Assembly (NCBI GenBank): GCA_002315685.1
Contig: DCHX01000007.1
Span: forward strand, 71,203 to 135,202
DNA length: 64,000 nucleotides
Source of the DNA: Ruminococcaceae bacterium UBA1741
Lineage (GTDB): Bacteria > Bacillota > Clostridia > Oscillospirales > Acutalibacteraceae
Direction: 5' to 3'
The first letter of the stretch is position 1. The number at the start of each line of letters is the position of its first letter. A model generated the notes under the pieces. The model did no database searches. It had not been told where the DNA came from and saw only the letters and a list, made by a program, of their open reading frames with translations. Position numbers and translations under genes: made by a program. This document shows positions 17,218 through 25,374 of the stretch, piece after piece.

Positions 17218-17280
17218 GACCATTCCTTTCGCTAAGCTTTTAGGCACAAATGACCAATGAAAGGAATGGTCATTTGTGCC
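17218..17280 (-). promoter_or_regulatory. Candidate two-state RNA switch before dapA
   Basis: On the minus-strand transcript a perfect 14-bp hairpin (arms 17280-17267 and 17256-17243) exposes the loop TTCCTTTCAT. The 13 nt GACCATTCCTTTC (17271-17259), half in the stem and all but two bases of the loop, are exactly complementary to GAAAGGAATGGTC (17230-17218), which holds the dapA ribosome-binding site. Either the hairpin forms or the site is masked; a loop-only pairing would give a pseudoknot. It does not look like a lysine riboswitch. Confidence 0.6.
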
Positions 17281-17282
17281 AT

Positions 17283-17363
17283 GTTTTTCGGTTGCCTCGC
17301 AAGAGGCGAGAAAAACGGCGCGTTATAATTTTTAAAGTTTGGAAGATTTATCTTTCAAACTTT
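17283..17363 (-). other. Two further hairpins in the asd-dapA spacer
   Basis: Hairpin 1: AAAGTTTG with CAAACTTT plus inner AAGAT/ATCTT (17334-17363), about 20 nt after the asd stop, without a T run on the transcript strand. Hairpin 2: GTTTTTC with GAAAAAC around GCCTC/GAGGC (17283-17316). With the dapA switch they fill the 170-nt spacer. Confidence 0.6.
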
Positions 17364-17380
17364 ATCCCCTCCGGAAAAAA

Positions 17381-18463
17381 TCAGTCCATATAGCCTTTCG
17401 CACAAAGGAGTTCAGCAAGTAATACACCACCGCCGGCAGCACCGCGCAATGTGTTATGTGAAAGACATACAAACTTATAATCGTATTGTGAATCTTCACG
17501 AAGACGGCCTACGGAAATTGCCATACCGCCCTCTAAATCACGGTTAAGCTTTGTTTGAGGCATATTGTCTTCTTCAAAATAGTTAAGGAATTGTTTAGGT
17601 GCGTGTGGAAGTGAAAGTGCCTGCGGTTCGCCCGAAAAGTCTTTCCAAACTTTAAGAATTTCCTCTTTTGTAGGCTTATTCTTAAAGGTTACGAAAACGG
17701 CAGCCATATGTCCGTCCGATACGGGAACTCTAAGACATTGTGCGGTAAATTCGGGCTTCTTTGCGGGAACAATTTTTCCACATCTGATTTTACCCCAAAT
17801 TTTGAGTGGCTCAACCTCACTCTTTTCTTCTTCTCCGCCAATATACGGAATAACATTATCAATCATTTCAGGCCATCTTTCAAAGGTTTTACCGGCACCC
17901 GAAATTGCCTGATAAGTACATACTAAAACTTTTTCGACACCGTACTTTTCATCTAACGGATAAAGAGCGGGGACATAGCTTTGTAAAGAACAGTTTGACT
18001 TTACGGCAATAAATCCTTTCTTAGTTCCGAGACGCTTTCTTTGAGAGTCGATAATCTTAATATGGTCGGAGTTAAGCTCAGGAATAACCATAGGAACATC
18101 AGGAGTTTTTCTGTTAGCACTGTTATTAGAAACAACAGGACATTCTTTCTTTGCATACATTTCTTCAAGCGCTAAAATTTCGTCCTTTTTCATATCAACG
18201 GCACAAAATACAAAATCAACCTTTGAAACGATAGTATCAATATCGTTTGTGGCATCGTAAACGGTCATAGATTTAAGATTTTGAGGACAAGGAACAGTCA
18301 TAGCCCATCTACCCGAAAGAGCCTCCTCGTAAGTCTTTCCGGCGCTTCTGCTACTTGCGGCAAGAGCGGTAACGGTAAAGTTCGGATGGTCGGCTAACAA
18401 TAACGCAAAGCGCTGACCTACCATACCGGTAGCACCTATGATTCCGACATTATAATTCTTCAT
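17381..18463 (-). CDS. asd: Aspartate-semialdehyde dehydrogenase
   Basis: Reduces aspartyl phosphate to the semialdehyde with NADPH, feeding DAP/lysine and threonine/methionine. The 360-residue protein shows the nucleotide motif GIIGATGMVGQRF, the nucleophilic Cys in VKSNCSLQSY, the conserved SGAGKTFERWP, and HMAAVF. The length and pattern match the fungal/archaeal-type ASADH branch rather than the enterobacterial one. First gene of asd-dapA-dapB; its promoter lies at 18526-18554 on the minus strand and GGAGAGTG precedes the ATG. Confidence 0.93.
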   Translation of the reverse strand: MKNYNVGIIGATGMVGQRFALLLADHPNFTVTALAASSRSAGKTYEEALSGRWAMTVPCPQNLKSMTVYDATNDIDTIVSKVDFVFCAVDMKKDEILALEEMYAKKECPVVSNNSANRKTPDVPMVIPELNSDHIKIIDSQRKRLGTKKGFIAVKSNCSLQSYVPALYPLDEKYGVEKVLVCTYQAISGAGKTFERWPEMIDNVIPYIGGEEEKSEVEPLKIWGKIRCGKIVPAKKPEFTAQCLRVPVSDGHMAAVFVTFKNKPTKEEILKVWKDFSGEPQALSLPHAPKQFLNYFEEDNMPQTKLNRDLEGGMAISVGRLREDSQYDYKFVCLSHNTLRGAAGGGVLLAELLCAKGYMD

Positions 18464-18525
18464 AAAAATTCACTCTCCAATGAAATTTGAAAATGTAATT
18501 GCAATAAGCAACTAAATAATATATA

Positions 18526-18554
18526 ATAATATCATTATTAGTTTAATTTGTCAA
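18526..18554 (-). promoter_or_regulatory. Promoter of asd
   Basis: Read on the minus strand: TTGACA (18554-18549), 17-bp spacer, TATTAT (18531-18526). No riboswitch-like fold is seen between it and the asd start. Confidence 0.75.
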
Positions 18555-18581
18555 TTTATTTCGAGGATGTAAAGACTGTTT

Positions 18582-19604
18582 ATGAAGACAAGTGATTTTT
18601 ATTACGATTTACCCGAAGAACTTATAGCTCAAACACCTGTTGAGCCGAGAAATTCTTCAAGGCTTTTGCTGTTTAATAAAACAACCGGCGAGCTTAATCA
18701 TAAGATATTTAAGGACTTACCCGATTACTTAAAAGCAGGGGACTGTCTTGTTCTTAATAATACAAGAGTTTTACCCGCCCGTTTGTACGGTGTAAAAAAA
18801 GATACAGGCGCAATAGTTGAGTTTGTATTATTAAAACAAAAAGACCTTTTGACTTGGGAAGTTTTAGCAGGACCCGGTAAAAAAGCTAAGGTTGATGCCG
18901 AATTTACTTTCAGCAACAAGCTTTCATGTAAAGTAACCGAGGTGTTAGACGACGGAAACCGAATTATAAAATTTTCGTGTGATGGTGAATTTTTTTCCGT
19001 ACTTGATGAGGTGGGACAAATGCCTCTTCCTCCGTACATAAAAGAAAAGCTAAAAGATAAAGAGAGATACCAAACGGTTTATTCGAAAGAGTTAGGCTCT
19101 GCCGCCGCTCCTACTGCGGGACTTCACTTTACAAAAGAAATGCTTGAAGACCTTAAAAACAAGGGTGTAAAAATTGCCTATGTAACCCTTCATGTCGGTC
19201 TTGGTACATTTAGACCCGTTAAGGTTGAGGATGTTACAAAACATAATATGCATTCGGAGCATTATTCTATTACTGCCGAAACTGCGAACATTATTAACGA
19301 AACAAAAAAGTCGGGCGGTAGGGTTATTTGTGTCGGCACAACAAGTTGCAGGACGGTTGAAAGTGCTATGCAAAAATTCGGTGAAATAAAAGAGTGCTCC
19401 GATGATACAAGTATTTTTATTTATCCCGGTTATAACTTCAAATGTATGGATGCGCTGATTACTAATTTTCATTTGCCCGAAAGTACACTTATTATGCTGG
19501 TTTCCGCATTTGCGGGATATGAGAATACGATGAACGCTTATAATGTTGCCGTAAAAGAAAAATACAGATTTTTCAGCTTCGGCGATGCTATGTTTATATC
19601 TTGA
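18582..19604 (+). CDS. queA: tRNA preQ1(34) S-adenosylmethionine ribosyltransferase-isomerase
   Basis: Second-last stage of queuosine synthesis: transfers the ribosyl group of SAM onto preQ1 at tRNA position 34. At 340 residues it is full length, with the opening DFYYDLPEELIAQTPVEPR, the conserved GSAAAPTAGLHFT, and the HVGLGTFRPV and NFHLPESTLIMLVSA blocks. tgt follows after 12 bp, so the two queuosine enzymes are co-transcribed. The ribosome-binding site (GAGGATG about 15 bases upstream) is weak. Confidence 0.95.
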   Translation: MKTSDFYYDLPEELIAQTPVEPRNSSRLLLFNKTTGELNHKIFKDLPDYLKAGDCLVLNNTRVLPARLYGVKKDTGAIVEFVLLKQKDLLTWEVLAGPGKKAKVDAEFTFSNKLSCKVTEVLDDGNRIIKFSCDGEFFSVLDEVGQMPLPPYIKEKLKDKERYQTVYSKELGSAAAPTAGLHFTKEMLEDLKNKGVKIAYVTLHVGLGTFRPVKVEDVTKHNMHSEHYSITAETANIINETKKSGGRVICVGTTSCRTVESAMQKFGEIKECSDDTSIFIYPGYNFKCMDALITNFHLPESTLIMLVSAFAGYENTMNAYNVAVKEKYRFFSFGDAMFIS

Positions 19605-19616
19605 TAGGAGATAAAA

Positions 19617-20747
19617 ATGTATAAACTGTTAAAAGAGGAAAATTCGGCAAGGCGCGGCGAATTTATAACCAATAGAGGTATTGTTAAGACACCTGCATTT
19701 ATGAATGTGGCAACGGCGGGTGCCATAAAAGGAGCCGTTTCGGCAGATGACTTAAAAGAACTCGGCTGCCAAGTAATGCTTTCAAACACATATCATCTTC
19801 ATGTGCGTCCGGGCGATGAAGTTATTAAAAAGTGCGGCGGACTTCACACCTTTTCTACTTGGGACGGTCCGATACTTACCGATAGTGGCGGATTTCAGGT
19901 GTTTTCGCTCTCAAAGCTTCGTAAAATTAACGAAGAGGGAGTTACCTTTAACAGCCATATTGACGGTAAAAAAATATTTATGGGACCTGAGGAAAGTATG
20001 CAAATACAGTCTAATTTAGGCTCTACTATTGCTATGGCTTTTGATGAATGTGTTGAAAACCCCGCACAATATTCTTATGCAAAGTCTTCGTGCGAAAGAA
20101 CAACCCGTTGGCTTAAACGCTGTAAAATAAAAATGGATGAGCTTAATTCTTCGGGTAACGCCGTAAATCCCGAACAAATGCTTTTCGGTATCAATCAAGG
20201 TTGTACATATAACGATTTAAGGGTAGAGCATATGAAAGAAATTGCCGAGCTTGACCTTGACGGATATGCAGTAGGCGGTCTTGCCGTGGGAGAGCCTACC
20301 GAAGTTATGTATGATGTTCTTGAAAGTGTAACTCCCGTAATGCCAAAGAATAAAATCAGGTATTTAATGGGAGTGGGCACTCCGCTTAATATTCTTAATG
20401 CGGTTGAAAGGGGAATAGACCTTTTTGACTGTGTAATGCCGAGCAGAAATGCACGGCACGGACATCTTTTTACATCAAAAGGAATTATAAATATTAACAA
20501 CAATAAATACGAATACGATATGACACCTATTGATGATGAGTGCGGATGCCCTGTTTGCACAAGATATAGCAAGGCATATATTCGTCATTTACTTAAAAGC
20601 ACCGAAATGCTTTCACAACGGCTTTTGGTTATTCATAATTTGTGGTTTTATAATCATCTAATGGAGGATATCCGAGATGCGTTAGACGAGGGAAGATTTG
20701 CGGAATTCAAGAGAGAAAAAGAAAAAGTTTTAGGTAACAGAATTTAA
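19617..20747 (+). CDS. tgt: Queuine tRNA-ribosyltransferase (tRNA-guanine transglycosylase)
   Basis: Exchanges guanine 34 for preQ1 in GUN-anticodon tRNAs. The 376-residue protein has the nucleophile/base motif TDSGGFQVFSL, the second aspartate in DLFDCVMPSRNARHG, GGLAVGEP, and the zinc site CGCPVCTRYSKAYIRHL with the later His in VIHNL. The start follows ATAGGAGATAAAA. It forms a pair with queA and is followed by the metK promoter. Confidence 0.95.
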   Translation: MYKLLKEENSARRGEFITNRGIVKTPAFMNVATAGAIKGAVSADDLKELGCQVMLSNTYHLHVRPGDEVIKKCGGLHTFSTWDGPILTDSGGFQVFSLSKLRKINEEGVTFNSHIDGKKIFMGPEESMQIQSNLGSTIAMAFDECVENPAQYSYAKSSCERTTRWLKRCKIKMDELNSSGNAVNPEQMLFGINQGCTYNDLRVEHMKEIAELDLDGYAVGGLAVGEPTEVMYDVLESVTPVMPKNKIRYLMGVGTPLNILNAVERGIDLFDCVMPSRNARHGHLFTSKGIININNNKYEYDMTPIDDECGCPVCTRYSKAYIRHLLKSTEMLSQRLLVIHNLWFYNHLMEDIRDALDEGRFAEFKREKEKVLGNRI

Positions 20748-20750
20748 CAG

Positions 20751-20778
20751 TTGACAATATCTCTTTTTGTGGTAGAAT
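20751..20778 (+). promoter_or_regulatory. Promoter of the metK operon
   Basis: TTGACA (20751-20756), 16-bp spacer, TAGAAT (20773-20778), just before the SAM riboswitch. Confidence 0.8.
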
Positions 20779-20802
20779 AGAGTGGTAAATTTAATACTTG
20801 TC

Positions 20803-20898
20803 CTTATCAAGAGCGGTGGAGGGTACAGGCCCGTTGAAGCCCGACAACCTGACTTTATTGTCAAGGTGCCAAATCCTGCGGAATATCCGAAAGATGAG
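20803..20898 (+). promoter_or_regulatory. SAM-I (S-box) riboswitch
   Basis: Carries the conserved S-box blocks in order: CTTATCAAGAG, GGTGGAGGG, GGCCC-TTGAAGCCC, GACAACC, GGTGCCAAATCCTGC and the closing GATGAG. A terminator follows at 20910. With SAM bound the terminator forms and metK is switched off. Confidence 0.96.
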
Positions 20899-20909
20899 GT
20901 TTGATTTTC

Positions 20910-20934
20910 AAGCCGTCTTATGACGGCTTTTTTT
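20910..20934 (+). terminator. Riboswitch-controlled terminator
   Basis: AAGCCGTC (20910-20917) with GACGGCTT (20922-20929), loop TTAT, then a T run; the expression platform of the SAM-I riboswitch. Confidence 0.92.
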
Positions 20935-20956
20935 ATGAAAGAAAGGGGACTTAATA

Positions 20957-22138
20957 ATGTCTAAATTACTTTTTACTTCTGAATCTGTTACCGAAGGTCA
21001 TCCCGATAAGGTATGCGACCAAATAAGTGACGCAATTTTGGATGAAATTATAGGTAAAGACAAAAATGCACGGGTTGCTTGTGAAACATTTTGTACAACG
21101 GGTGTTATAAATGTTATGGGAGAAATTACAACATCTTCCGTTATTGATATACCAAAGGTTGTAAGAGATGTTTTGTGCGATATAGGTTATGATAGCTCTG
21201 ATGCCGGATTTGACGGTAACACTTGTGCTGTTATGACATCAATTGATAAGCAGTCTGCCGATATTGCAATGGGCGTTGATAAGGGGCTCGAATATAAAGA
21301 CGGCGAGGATGATATATATAATCTTAACGGTGCCGGCGACCAGGGTATGATGTTCGGATATGCTTGTAATGAAACTAAGGAGTTTATGCCGCTTCCTATT
21401 TCTCTTGCCCATAAGTTATCGTACAAGCTTACTTGTGTCAGAAAATCGGGAGAGCTTACATATCTTCGTCCTGATGGCAAGACGCAGGTTACTGTTGAAT
21501 ATAACGACGGTGTTCCTACCCGTGTTGATGCGGTTGTAATTTCAACTCAACACAAGGAAAATGTTGACCTTGAAACACTTCGAAGGGATGTTTTGGAAAA
21601 GATTATTAAGCCTATAATTCCTGCTGATTTGTTTGACGAAAACACAAAAATCTATATAAATCCGACAGGTAGGTTTGTAATCGGCGGACCTCAGGGAGAT
21701 ACAGGTCTTACAGGTAGAAAAATAATCGTTGATACCTACGGCGGTATGGCTCGTCACGGTGGCGGTGCATTTTCGGGTAAGGACCCGACAAAAGTTGATA
21801 GAAGTGCCGCTTATGCCGCAAGATATGTAGCAAAGAATGTAGTAGCCGCAGGACTTGCAGACAAGTGTGAGGTTCAACTTGCGTATGCTATCGGTGTTGC
21901 AAAACCCGTTTCGGTTATGGTTGATACATTCGGTACCGGAAAATATGATGACGAACAAATTGCAAATGCGGTAACTAAGGTGTTTGACCTTCGTCCTGCC
22001 GCTATTATTGATAAGCTGGATTTGCGCCGTCCTATTTACAGAAAGACCTCTAATTACGGTCATTTGGGTAGAGAAGATGCGGGCTTTACTTGGGAAAAAC
22101 TTGATAAAGTTGATGCGCTTAAAGATGCTATTAACTAA
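20957..22138 (+). CDS. metK: S-adenosylmethionine synthetase
   Basis: Makes SAM from methionine and ATP. At 393 residues it is standard length. Visible are TSESVTEGHPDKVCDQISD with the catalytic His, GAGDQGMMFGYA (the ATP-site GAGDQG motif), GPQGDTGLTGRKIIVDTYGG, and GGGAFSGKDPTKVDRSAAY with the phosphate-binding lysines. GAAAGGGGA precedes the ATG. Controlled by the upstream SAM-I riboswitch; no terminator separates it from nfnA 20 bp downstream. Confidence 0.97.
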   Translation: MSKLLFTSESVTEGHPDKVCDQISDAILDEIIGKDKNARVACETFCTTGVINVMGEITTSSVIDIPKVVRDVLCDIGYDSSDAGFDGNTCAVMTSIDKQSADIAMGVDKGLEYKDGEDDIYNLNGAGDQGMMFGYACNETKEFMPLPISLAHKLSYKLTCVRKSGELTYLRPDGKTQVTVEYNDGVPTRVDAVVISTQHKENVDLETLRRDVLEKIIKPIIPADLFDENTKIYINPTGRFVIGGPQGDTGLTGRKIIVDTYGGMARHGGGAFSGKDPTKVDRSAAYAARYVAKNVVAAGLADKCEVQLAYAIGVAKPVSVMVDTFGTGKYDDEQIANAVTKVFDLRPAAIIDKLDLRRPIYRKTSNYGHLGREDAGFTWEKLDKVDALKDAIN

Positions 22139-22158
22139 TATAGGAATTAAGGAATTGT

Positions 22159-22986
22159 ATGTTTAAGATTTTAGAAAAAAAGCAACTTAATGCTTCGGTT
22201 ACTTCAATAAAATTCGAAGCACCGTTTATTGCAAAAAAGGTTATGCCCGGACAGTTTGTAATAGTTAGAATTGACGAAAAGGGCGAACGCATACCTCTCA
22301 CCGTGTCTAACTTTGATAGGCAAGAGGGTAGCGTTACTGTCGTAGTTCAGGCAATAGGCTTTACTACTAAAAAACTTGTTGCGCTTGAAACCGGCGACTC
22401 TGTTTTGGATTTGGTAGGTCCTCTCGGAAAGCCCACTGAATTCGGAATGCCGAAAAAGGCTATCGTAATAGGCGGCGGTGTCGGTTGTGCTATCGCATAT
22501 CCGCAAGCCAAGGCATTATACAATATAGGCGTTGATGTAACCGTTATTTCGGGATTTAGAAGTAAAGATATTGTAATTTACGAAGAAGAATTTAAGGCGG
22601 TTTCTAATAAACTGTATATTACTACCGATGACGGAAGTTACGGACAAAAAGGTTTTGTAACCGAAGTTTTGGATAAGCTTCTTAAAGAGGATAACTACGA
22701 TTTGGTTATTGCAATAGGTCCTGTTATGATGATGAAATTTGTTTCAAAGGTTACTAAACCTTACGGAATTAAAACTATTGTAAGCTTGAATCCTATTATG
22801 ATAGACGGCACGGGAATGTGCGGCGGATGCCGTGTTAATGTTGGCGGTCAAACAAAATTTGCCTGTGTTGACGGACCTGACTTTGACGGTCATTCGGTTG
22901 ATTTTGATGAGCTTGTGAGAAGAAACGGCTTCTATAAAAACGAAGAAGAACATAAATGCAGATTGGGGGATAAGACAAATGGCTGA
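22159..22986 (+). CDS. nfnA: NADH-dependent reduced ferredoxin:NADP+ oxidoreductase, small subunit
   Basis: FAD and [2Fe-2S] subunit of the electron-bifurcating NfnAB transhydrogenase. The FAD domain (about 1-95) has the RxPLT-like motif RIPLTVSN, and the nucleotide domain has VIGGGVGCAIAYPQAKAL. The cluster ligands are in MCGGCRVNVGG and the following FACVDGPDFDGH. The 275-residue length fits. The alternative name is sulfide dehydrogenase/GltB-like FNR subunit. It overlaps nfnB by 8 bp, a coupled pair. Confidence 0.9.
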   Translation: MFKILEKKQLNASVTSIKFEAPFIAKKVMPGQFVIVRIDEKGERIPLTVSNFDRQEGSVTVVVQAIGFTTKKLVALETGDSVLDLVGPLGKPTEFGMPKKAIVIGGGVGCAIAYPQAKALYNIGVDVTVISGFRSKDIVIYEEEFKAVSNKLYITTDDGSYGQKGFVTEVLDKLLKEDNYDLVIAIGPVMMMKFVSKVTKPYGIKTIVSLNPIMIDGTGMCGGCRVNVGGQTKFACVDGPDFDGHSVDFDELVRRNGFYKNEEEHKCRLGDKTNG

Positions 22987-24364
22987 TATGTCTCCTGATA
23001 AAGTAAAAATGCCTGAGCAAGACCCACTTGTAAGGAATAAAAACTTTTTTGAGGTTTCTAAGGGTTATACTCCCGAAATGGCTGTTAATGAAGCTAATAG
23101 ATGCTTAAACTGTAAAAATAAACCGTGCGTTTCGGGTTGCCCCGTAAATGTTAAAATCCCCGATTTTATCGCAAAAATTTGTGAGGGAGATTTTTTGGGT
23201 GCCTATGAAACGGTTAAGGAAACGAATACTCTTCCTGCCGTTTGCGGTAGAGTTTGTCCGCAAGAAACACAGTGTGAGGGTAAATGCGTTCGTGGAATTA
23301 AAGGCGAAAGTGTTGCTATCGGCAGGTTGGAACGGTTTGTTGCCGATTACTATATGGAGCACGGAAAAACAAAGGAATTAAATATACAAAAAAACAATAA
23401 AAAGGTTGCAATAATCGGTGCGGGTCCCTCGGGACTTACCTGTGCGAGCGACCTTGCAAAGCTTGGCTATGATGTTACGGTATTCGAGGCGTTTCATACG
23501 CCGGGCGGTGTGCTGATATACGGAATTCCCGAATTTCGTTTGCCTAAAAAAATAGTTGAAAAAGAAATTAAAGAGCTTGAAAATTTAGGCGTAAAAATTA
23601 TGACCGATATGGTAATCGGTAAGGTGCTTTCAATAGATGAAATAATCGAAATGGGCTTTGATGCGGTGTTTATAGGCTCGGGTGCCGGACTTCCTATGTT
23701 TATGGGAATCGAGGGCGAGGGTAGCGTAGGCGTTTATTCGGCTAACGAATTTTTGACAAGAATAAATCTTATGAAAGCCTACCTTGATGATTATGATACA
23801 CCGATTAAACGCTCAAAATCGGTTGCCGTTGTAGGCGGAGGTAATGTCGCTATGGACTCTGCCCGTTCGGCAAAACGGCTTGGTGCCGAAAATGTGTATA
23901 TTATTTACCGTAGAGGCGAAGAGGAATTACCGGCACGAAAAGAAGAAATACATCACGCAAAGGAAGAAGAAATCGAGTTTAAGTTTCTTTGCAATCCAAA
24001 ACGCATAATTGCCGATGAAAACGGATGTGTTAAGGGAATTGAGTGCATCAGGATGCAACTCGGCGAGCCGGATGCTTCGGGTAGAAGACGACCTATTGAA
24101 ATTGATAATTCCGAATTTGTTATTGATGTTGATGCTGTTATTATGGCTATCGGTACTACACCTAATCCTTTAATTCTTTCGACAACCGAGGGACTCGAAG
24201 GCAACAAACGAGGCTGTTTGGTGGTTGACGAAAATATGAAAACCACCAAAGAAGCCGTTTATGCAGGCGGTGATGCCGCAACGGGAGCCGCTACTGTTAT
24301 TCTTGCAATGGGAGCTGGAAAAACGGCGGCAAAATCAATAGATGAATATCTAAAAAACAAGTAA
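22979..24364 (+). CDS. nfnB: NADPH-dependent ferredoxin oxidoreductase, large subunit (GltD-like)
   Basis: Large subunit of NfnAB, which balances NADH, NADPH and ferredoxin. The N-terminal iron-sulfur domain holds CLNCKNKPCVSGCPVNVKIPDF and CGRVCPQETQCEGKC. The FAD domain opens with VAIIGAGPSGLTCASDL, and the NADPH domain shows VAVVGGGNVAMDSARSA. The 461-residue length fits this family and not the slightly different GltD of glutamate synthase; no large gltB is nearby, which supports Nfn. The last gene of the SAM-controlled unit, ended by the terminator at 24369. Confidence 0.9.
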   Translation: MADMSPDKVKMPEQDPLVRNKNFFEVSKGYTPEMAVNEANRCLNCKNKPCVSGCPVNVKIPDFIAKICEGDFLGAYETVKETNTLPAVCGRVCPQETQCEGKCVRGIKGESVAIGRLERFVADYYMEHGKTKELNIQKNNKKVAIIGAGPSGLTCASDLAKLGYDVTVFEAFHTPGGVLIYGIPEFRLPKKIVEKEIKELENLGVKIMTDMVIGKVLSIDEIIEMGFDAVFIGSGAGLPMFMGIEGEGSVGVYSANEFLTRINLMKAYLDDYDTPIKRSKSVAVVGGGNVAMDSARSAKRLGAENVYIIYRRGEEELPARKEEIHHAKEEEIEFKFLCNPKRIIADENGCVKGIECIRMQLGEPDASGRRRPIEIDNSEFVIDVDAVIMAIGTTPNPLILSTTEGLEGNKRGCLVVDENMKTTKEAVYAGGDAATGAATVILAMGAGKTAAKSIDEYLKNK

Positions 24365-24368
24365 AATG

Positions 24369-24397
24369 ATAAGGGGCAATTTTGCCCCTTATTTTTA
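24369..24397 (+). terminator. Terminator of the metK-nfnAB unit
   Basis: ATAAGGGGCAA (24369-24379) with TTGCCCCTTAT (24382-24392), then TTTTT. The arms are symmetrical enough to act on both strands. Confidence 0.88.
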
Positions 24398-24674
24398 TAA
24401 AAAAATCTACTTTTTATACAAAAAAATCATTAAATATTCTATAAATTTTTTCGTTTTTGGTTTACATAATACTTTATTCATTTTGTTTTTGCATAAAATG
24501 TTTTTGCACTTATCAACCGAGTTATCCACCGATTTTAAGATAGAATATGCCGAAAAATAACCTTTTTGTTAAAATTTAGGTTAAAATCACGGTTTAGAAT
24601 GTGGATAAATATTAGGTTGTCCAAGTTTACATAATGTCAAAAAATGCATATTTTTGTTAAAAACGCTTAATAAT
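24398..24674. other. AT-rich convergent spacer with DnaA-box-like words
   Basis: A 277-bp gap between two converging units, so neither needs a promoter here. It holds TTATCAACC (24510-24518), TTATCCACC (24522-24530) and, on the minus strand, the exact DnaA-box word TTATCCACA (24608-24600). TAACCT...AGGTTA forms an inverted repeat at 24559-24584. I see no convincing gene; the small open frame over 24366-24560 begins in the terminator and is mostly hydrophobic AT-rich noise. Confidence 0.45.
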
Positions 24675-25022
24675 TCAAGTTAGTATGTAGAAAAGTGCAA
24701 TCAGCAGTAATTTATCCGAGTTTTCGCATAGTAATATCAAAATTAAACCGAGCAATAAACCGTAATCCTTGTCGTTTCTTAATTTGTCAAGAAAAGGGAA
24801 ATCAAATTTATCCAAATTAAGCCCGAACGGTGTATCTTTTTGAATGTTATTTTGTGTGTTATTTTGTGTGCGGCTTGGTTTTGACTGTTGATTATTTATA
24901 TCCGTTTTAACAAAATGGGGTGAGGGTGGCATATTGCCGTTTTGGGTATTTGAACGCCTTGCGGTTTCTTTCATTCTTTCGACCGCTTTTTGCTGTTCGA
25001 TAATAAATTGTTGTTCGTTCAT
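24675..25022 (-). CDS. Unknown small protein with a C-terminal membrane helix
   Basis: A 115-residue protein I cannot assign. The N-terminal helix (about 1-25) is charged, a Gln/Asn-rich linker follows (about 26-70), and the last about 25 residues are hydrophobic (GLLLGLILILLCENSD...ALFYIL), probably a tail anchor or hairpin. A similar acidic-flanked hydrophobic ending occurs, as far as I recall, in small Clostridial proteins of unknown role. GGTGATAAT precedes the ATG. It is the last of three same-strand small genes 8 and 2 bp apart. Confidence 0.6.
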   Translation of the reverse strand: MNEQQFIIEQQKAVERMKETARRSNTQNGNMPPSPHFVKTDINNQQSKPSRTQNNTQNNIQKDTPFGLNLDKFDFPFLDKLRNDKDYGLLLGLILILLCENSDKLLLIALFYILT

Positions 25023-25030
25023 ATTATCAC

Positions 25031-25372
25031 CTAAAAAATACTTAAAATACCGCTTTCTTTTAGATACGGTAAAAGCTCTACAAGCTTTAATAGCTTAACT
25101 GCGGTATCAACCTTTTCCTGCTTTTCTTTTGATAAATTCGGTTTAAGTGCTAAAAGAAGTGCGGTTCTTCGGTCGTCATTGCCGTTTTTAAGCCTCCCCA
25201 TAATATTCATAATGGCTTTCATTTCGTTTGGCGATACCATACTGCCTTCCTGAGATTGCACAGGCTTTTCTTCGTTATCTCCCGATAAGATATTACTTGC
25301 TAAATTTCTTACCTTTTCCATACTTTCCGGGTCGTTCAAAATATCGGCTAATTTTTGGCTTAAATCTTCCAT
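25031..25372 (-). CDS. Unknown small helical protein
   Basis: A 113-residue, all-helical, soluble-looking protein without a recognised domain. The N-terminal part is acidic (ILNDPESMEKVRNLA), the middle linker is variable, and the C-terminal part carries what looks like a conserved core: RRTALLLALKPNLSKEKQEKVDTA followed by LLPYLKESG. It sits in the middle of a tight three-gene operon. Both neighbours are also tiny, and the first shares the theme of a short helical bundle ending in a Leu-rich stretch. Function unknown. Confidence 0.6.
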   Translation of the reverse strand: MEDLSQKLADILNDPESMEKVRNLASNILSGDNEEKPVQSQEGSMVSPNEMKAIMNIMGRLKNGNDDRRTALLLALKPNLSKEKQEKVDTAVKLLKLVELLPYLKESGILSIF

Positions 25373-25374
25373 TC

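Noticed and set aside
17211..17380. Lysine riboswitch or T-box before dapA
   Set aside because: The conserved lysine aptamer cores and the T-box word are absent; the spacer holds only simple hairpins and the complementary 13-mer.
24366..24560. A 64-codon open frame after nfnB
   Set aside because: It begins inside the nfnB terminator, has no ribosome-binding site, and its AT-rich translation (mostly Phe, Ile, Lys, Tyr) looks like chance.
24398..24674. Replication origin
   Set aside because: Only one exact DnaA box, and no dnaA, dnaN, parA or rpmH nearby.
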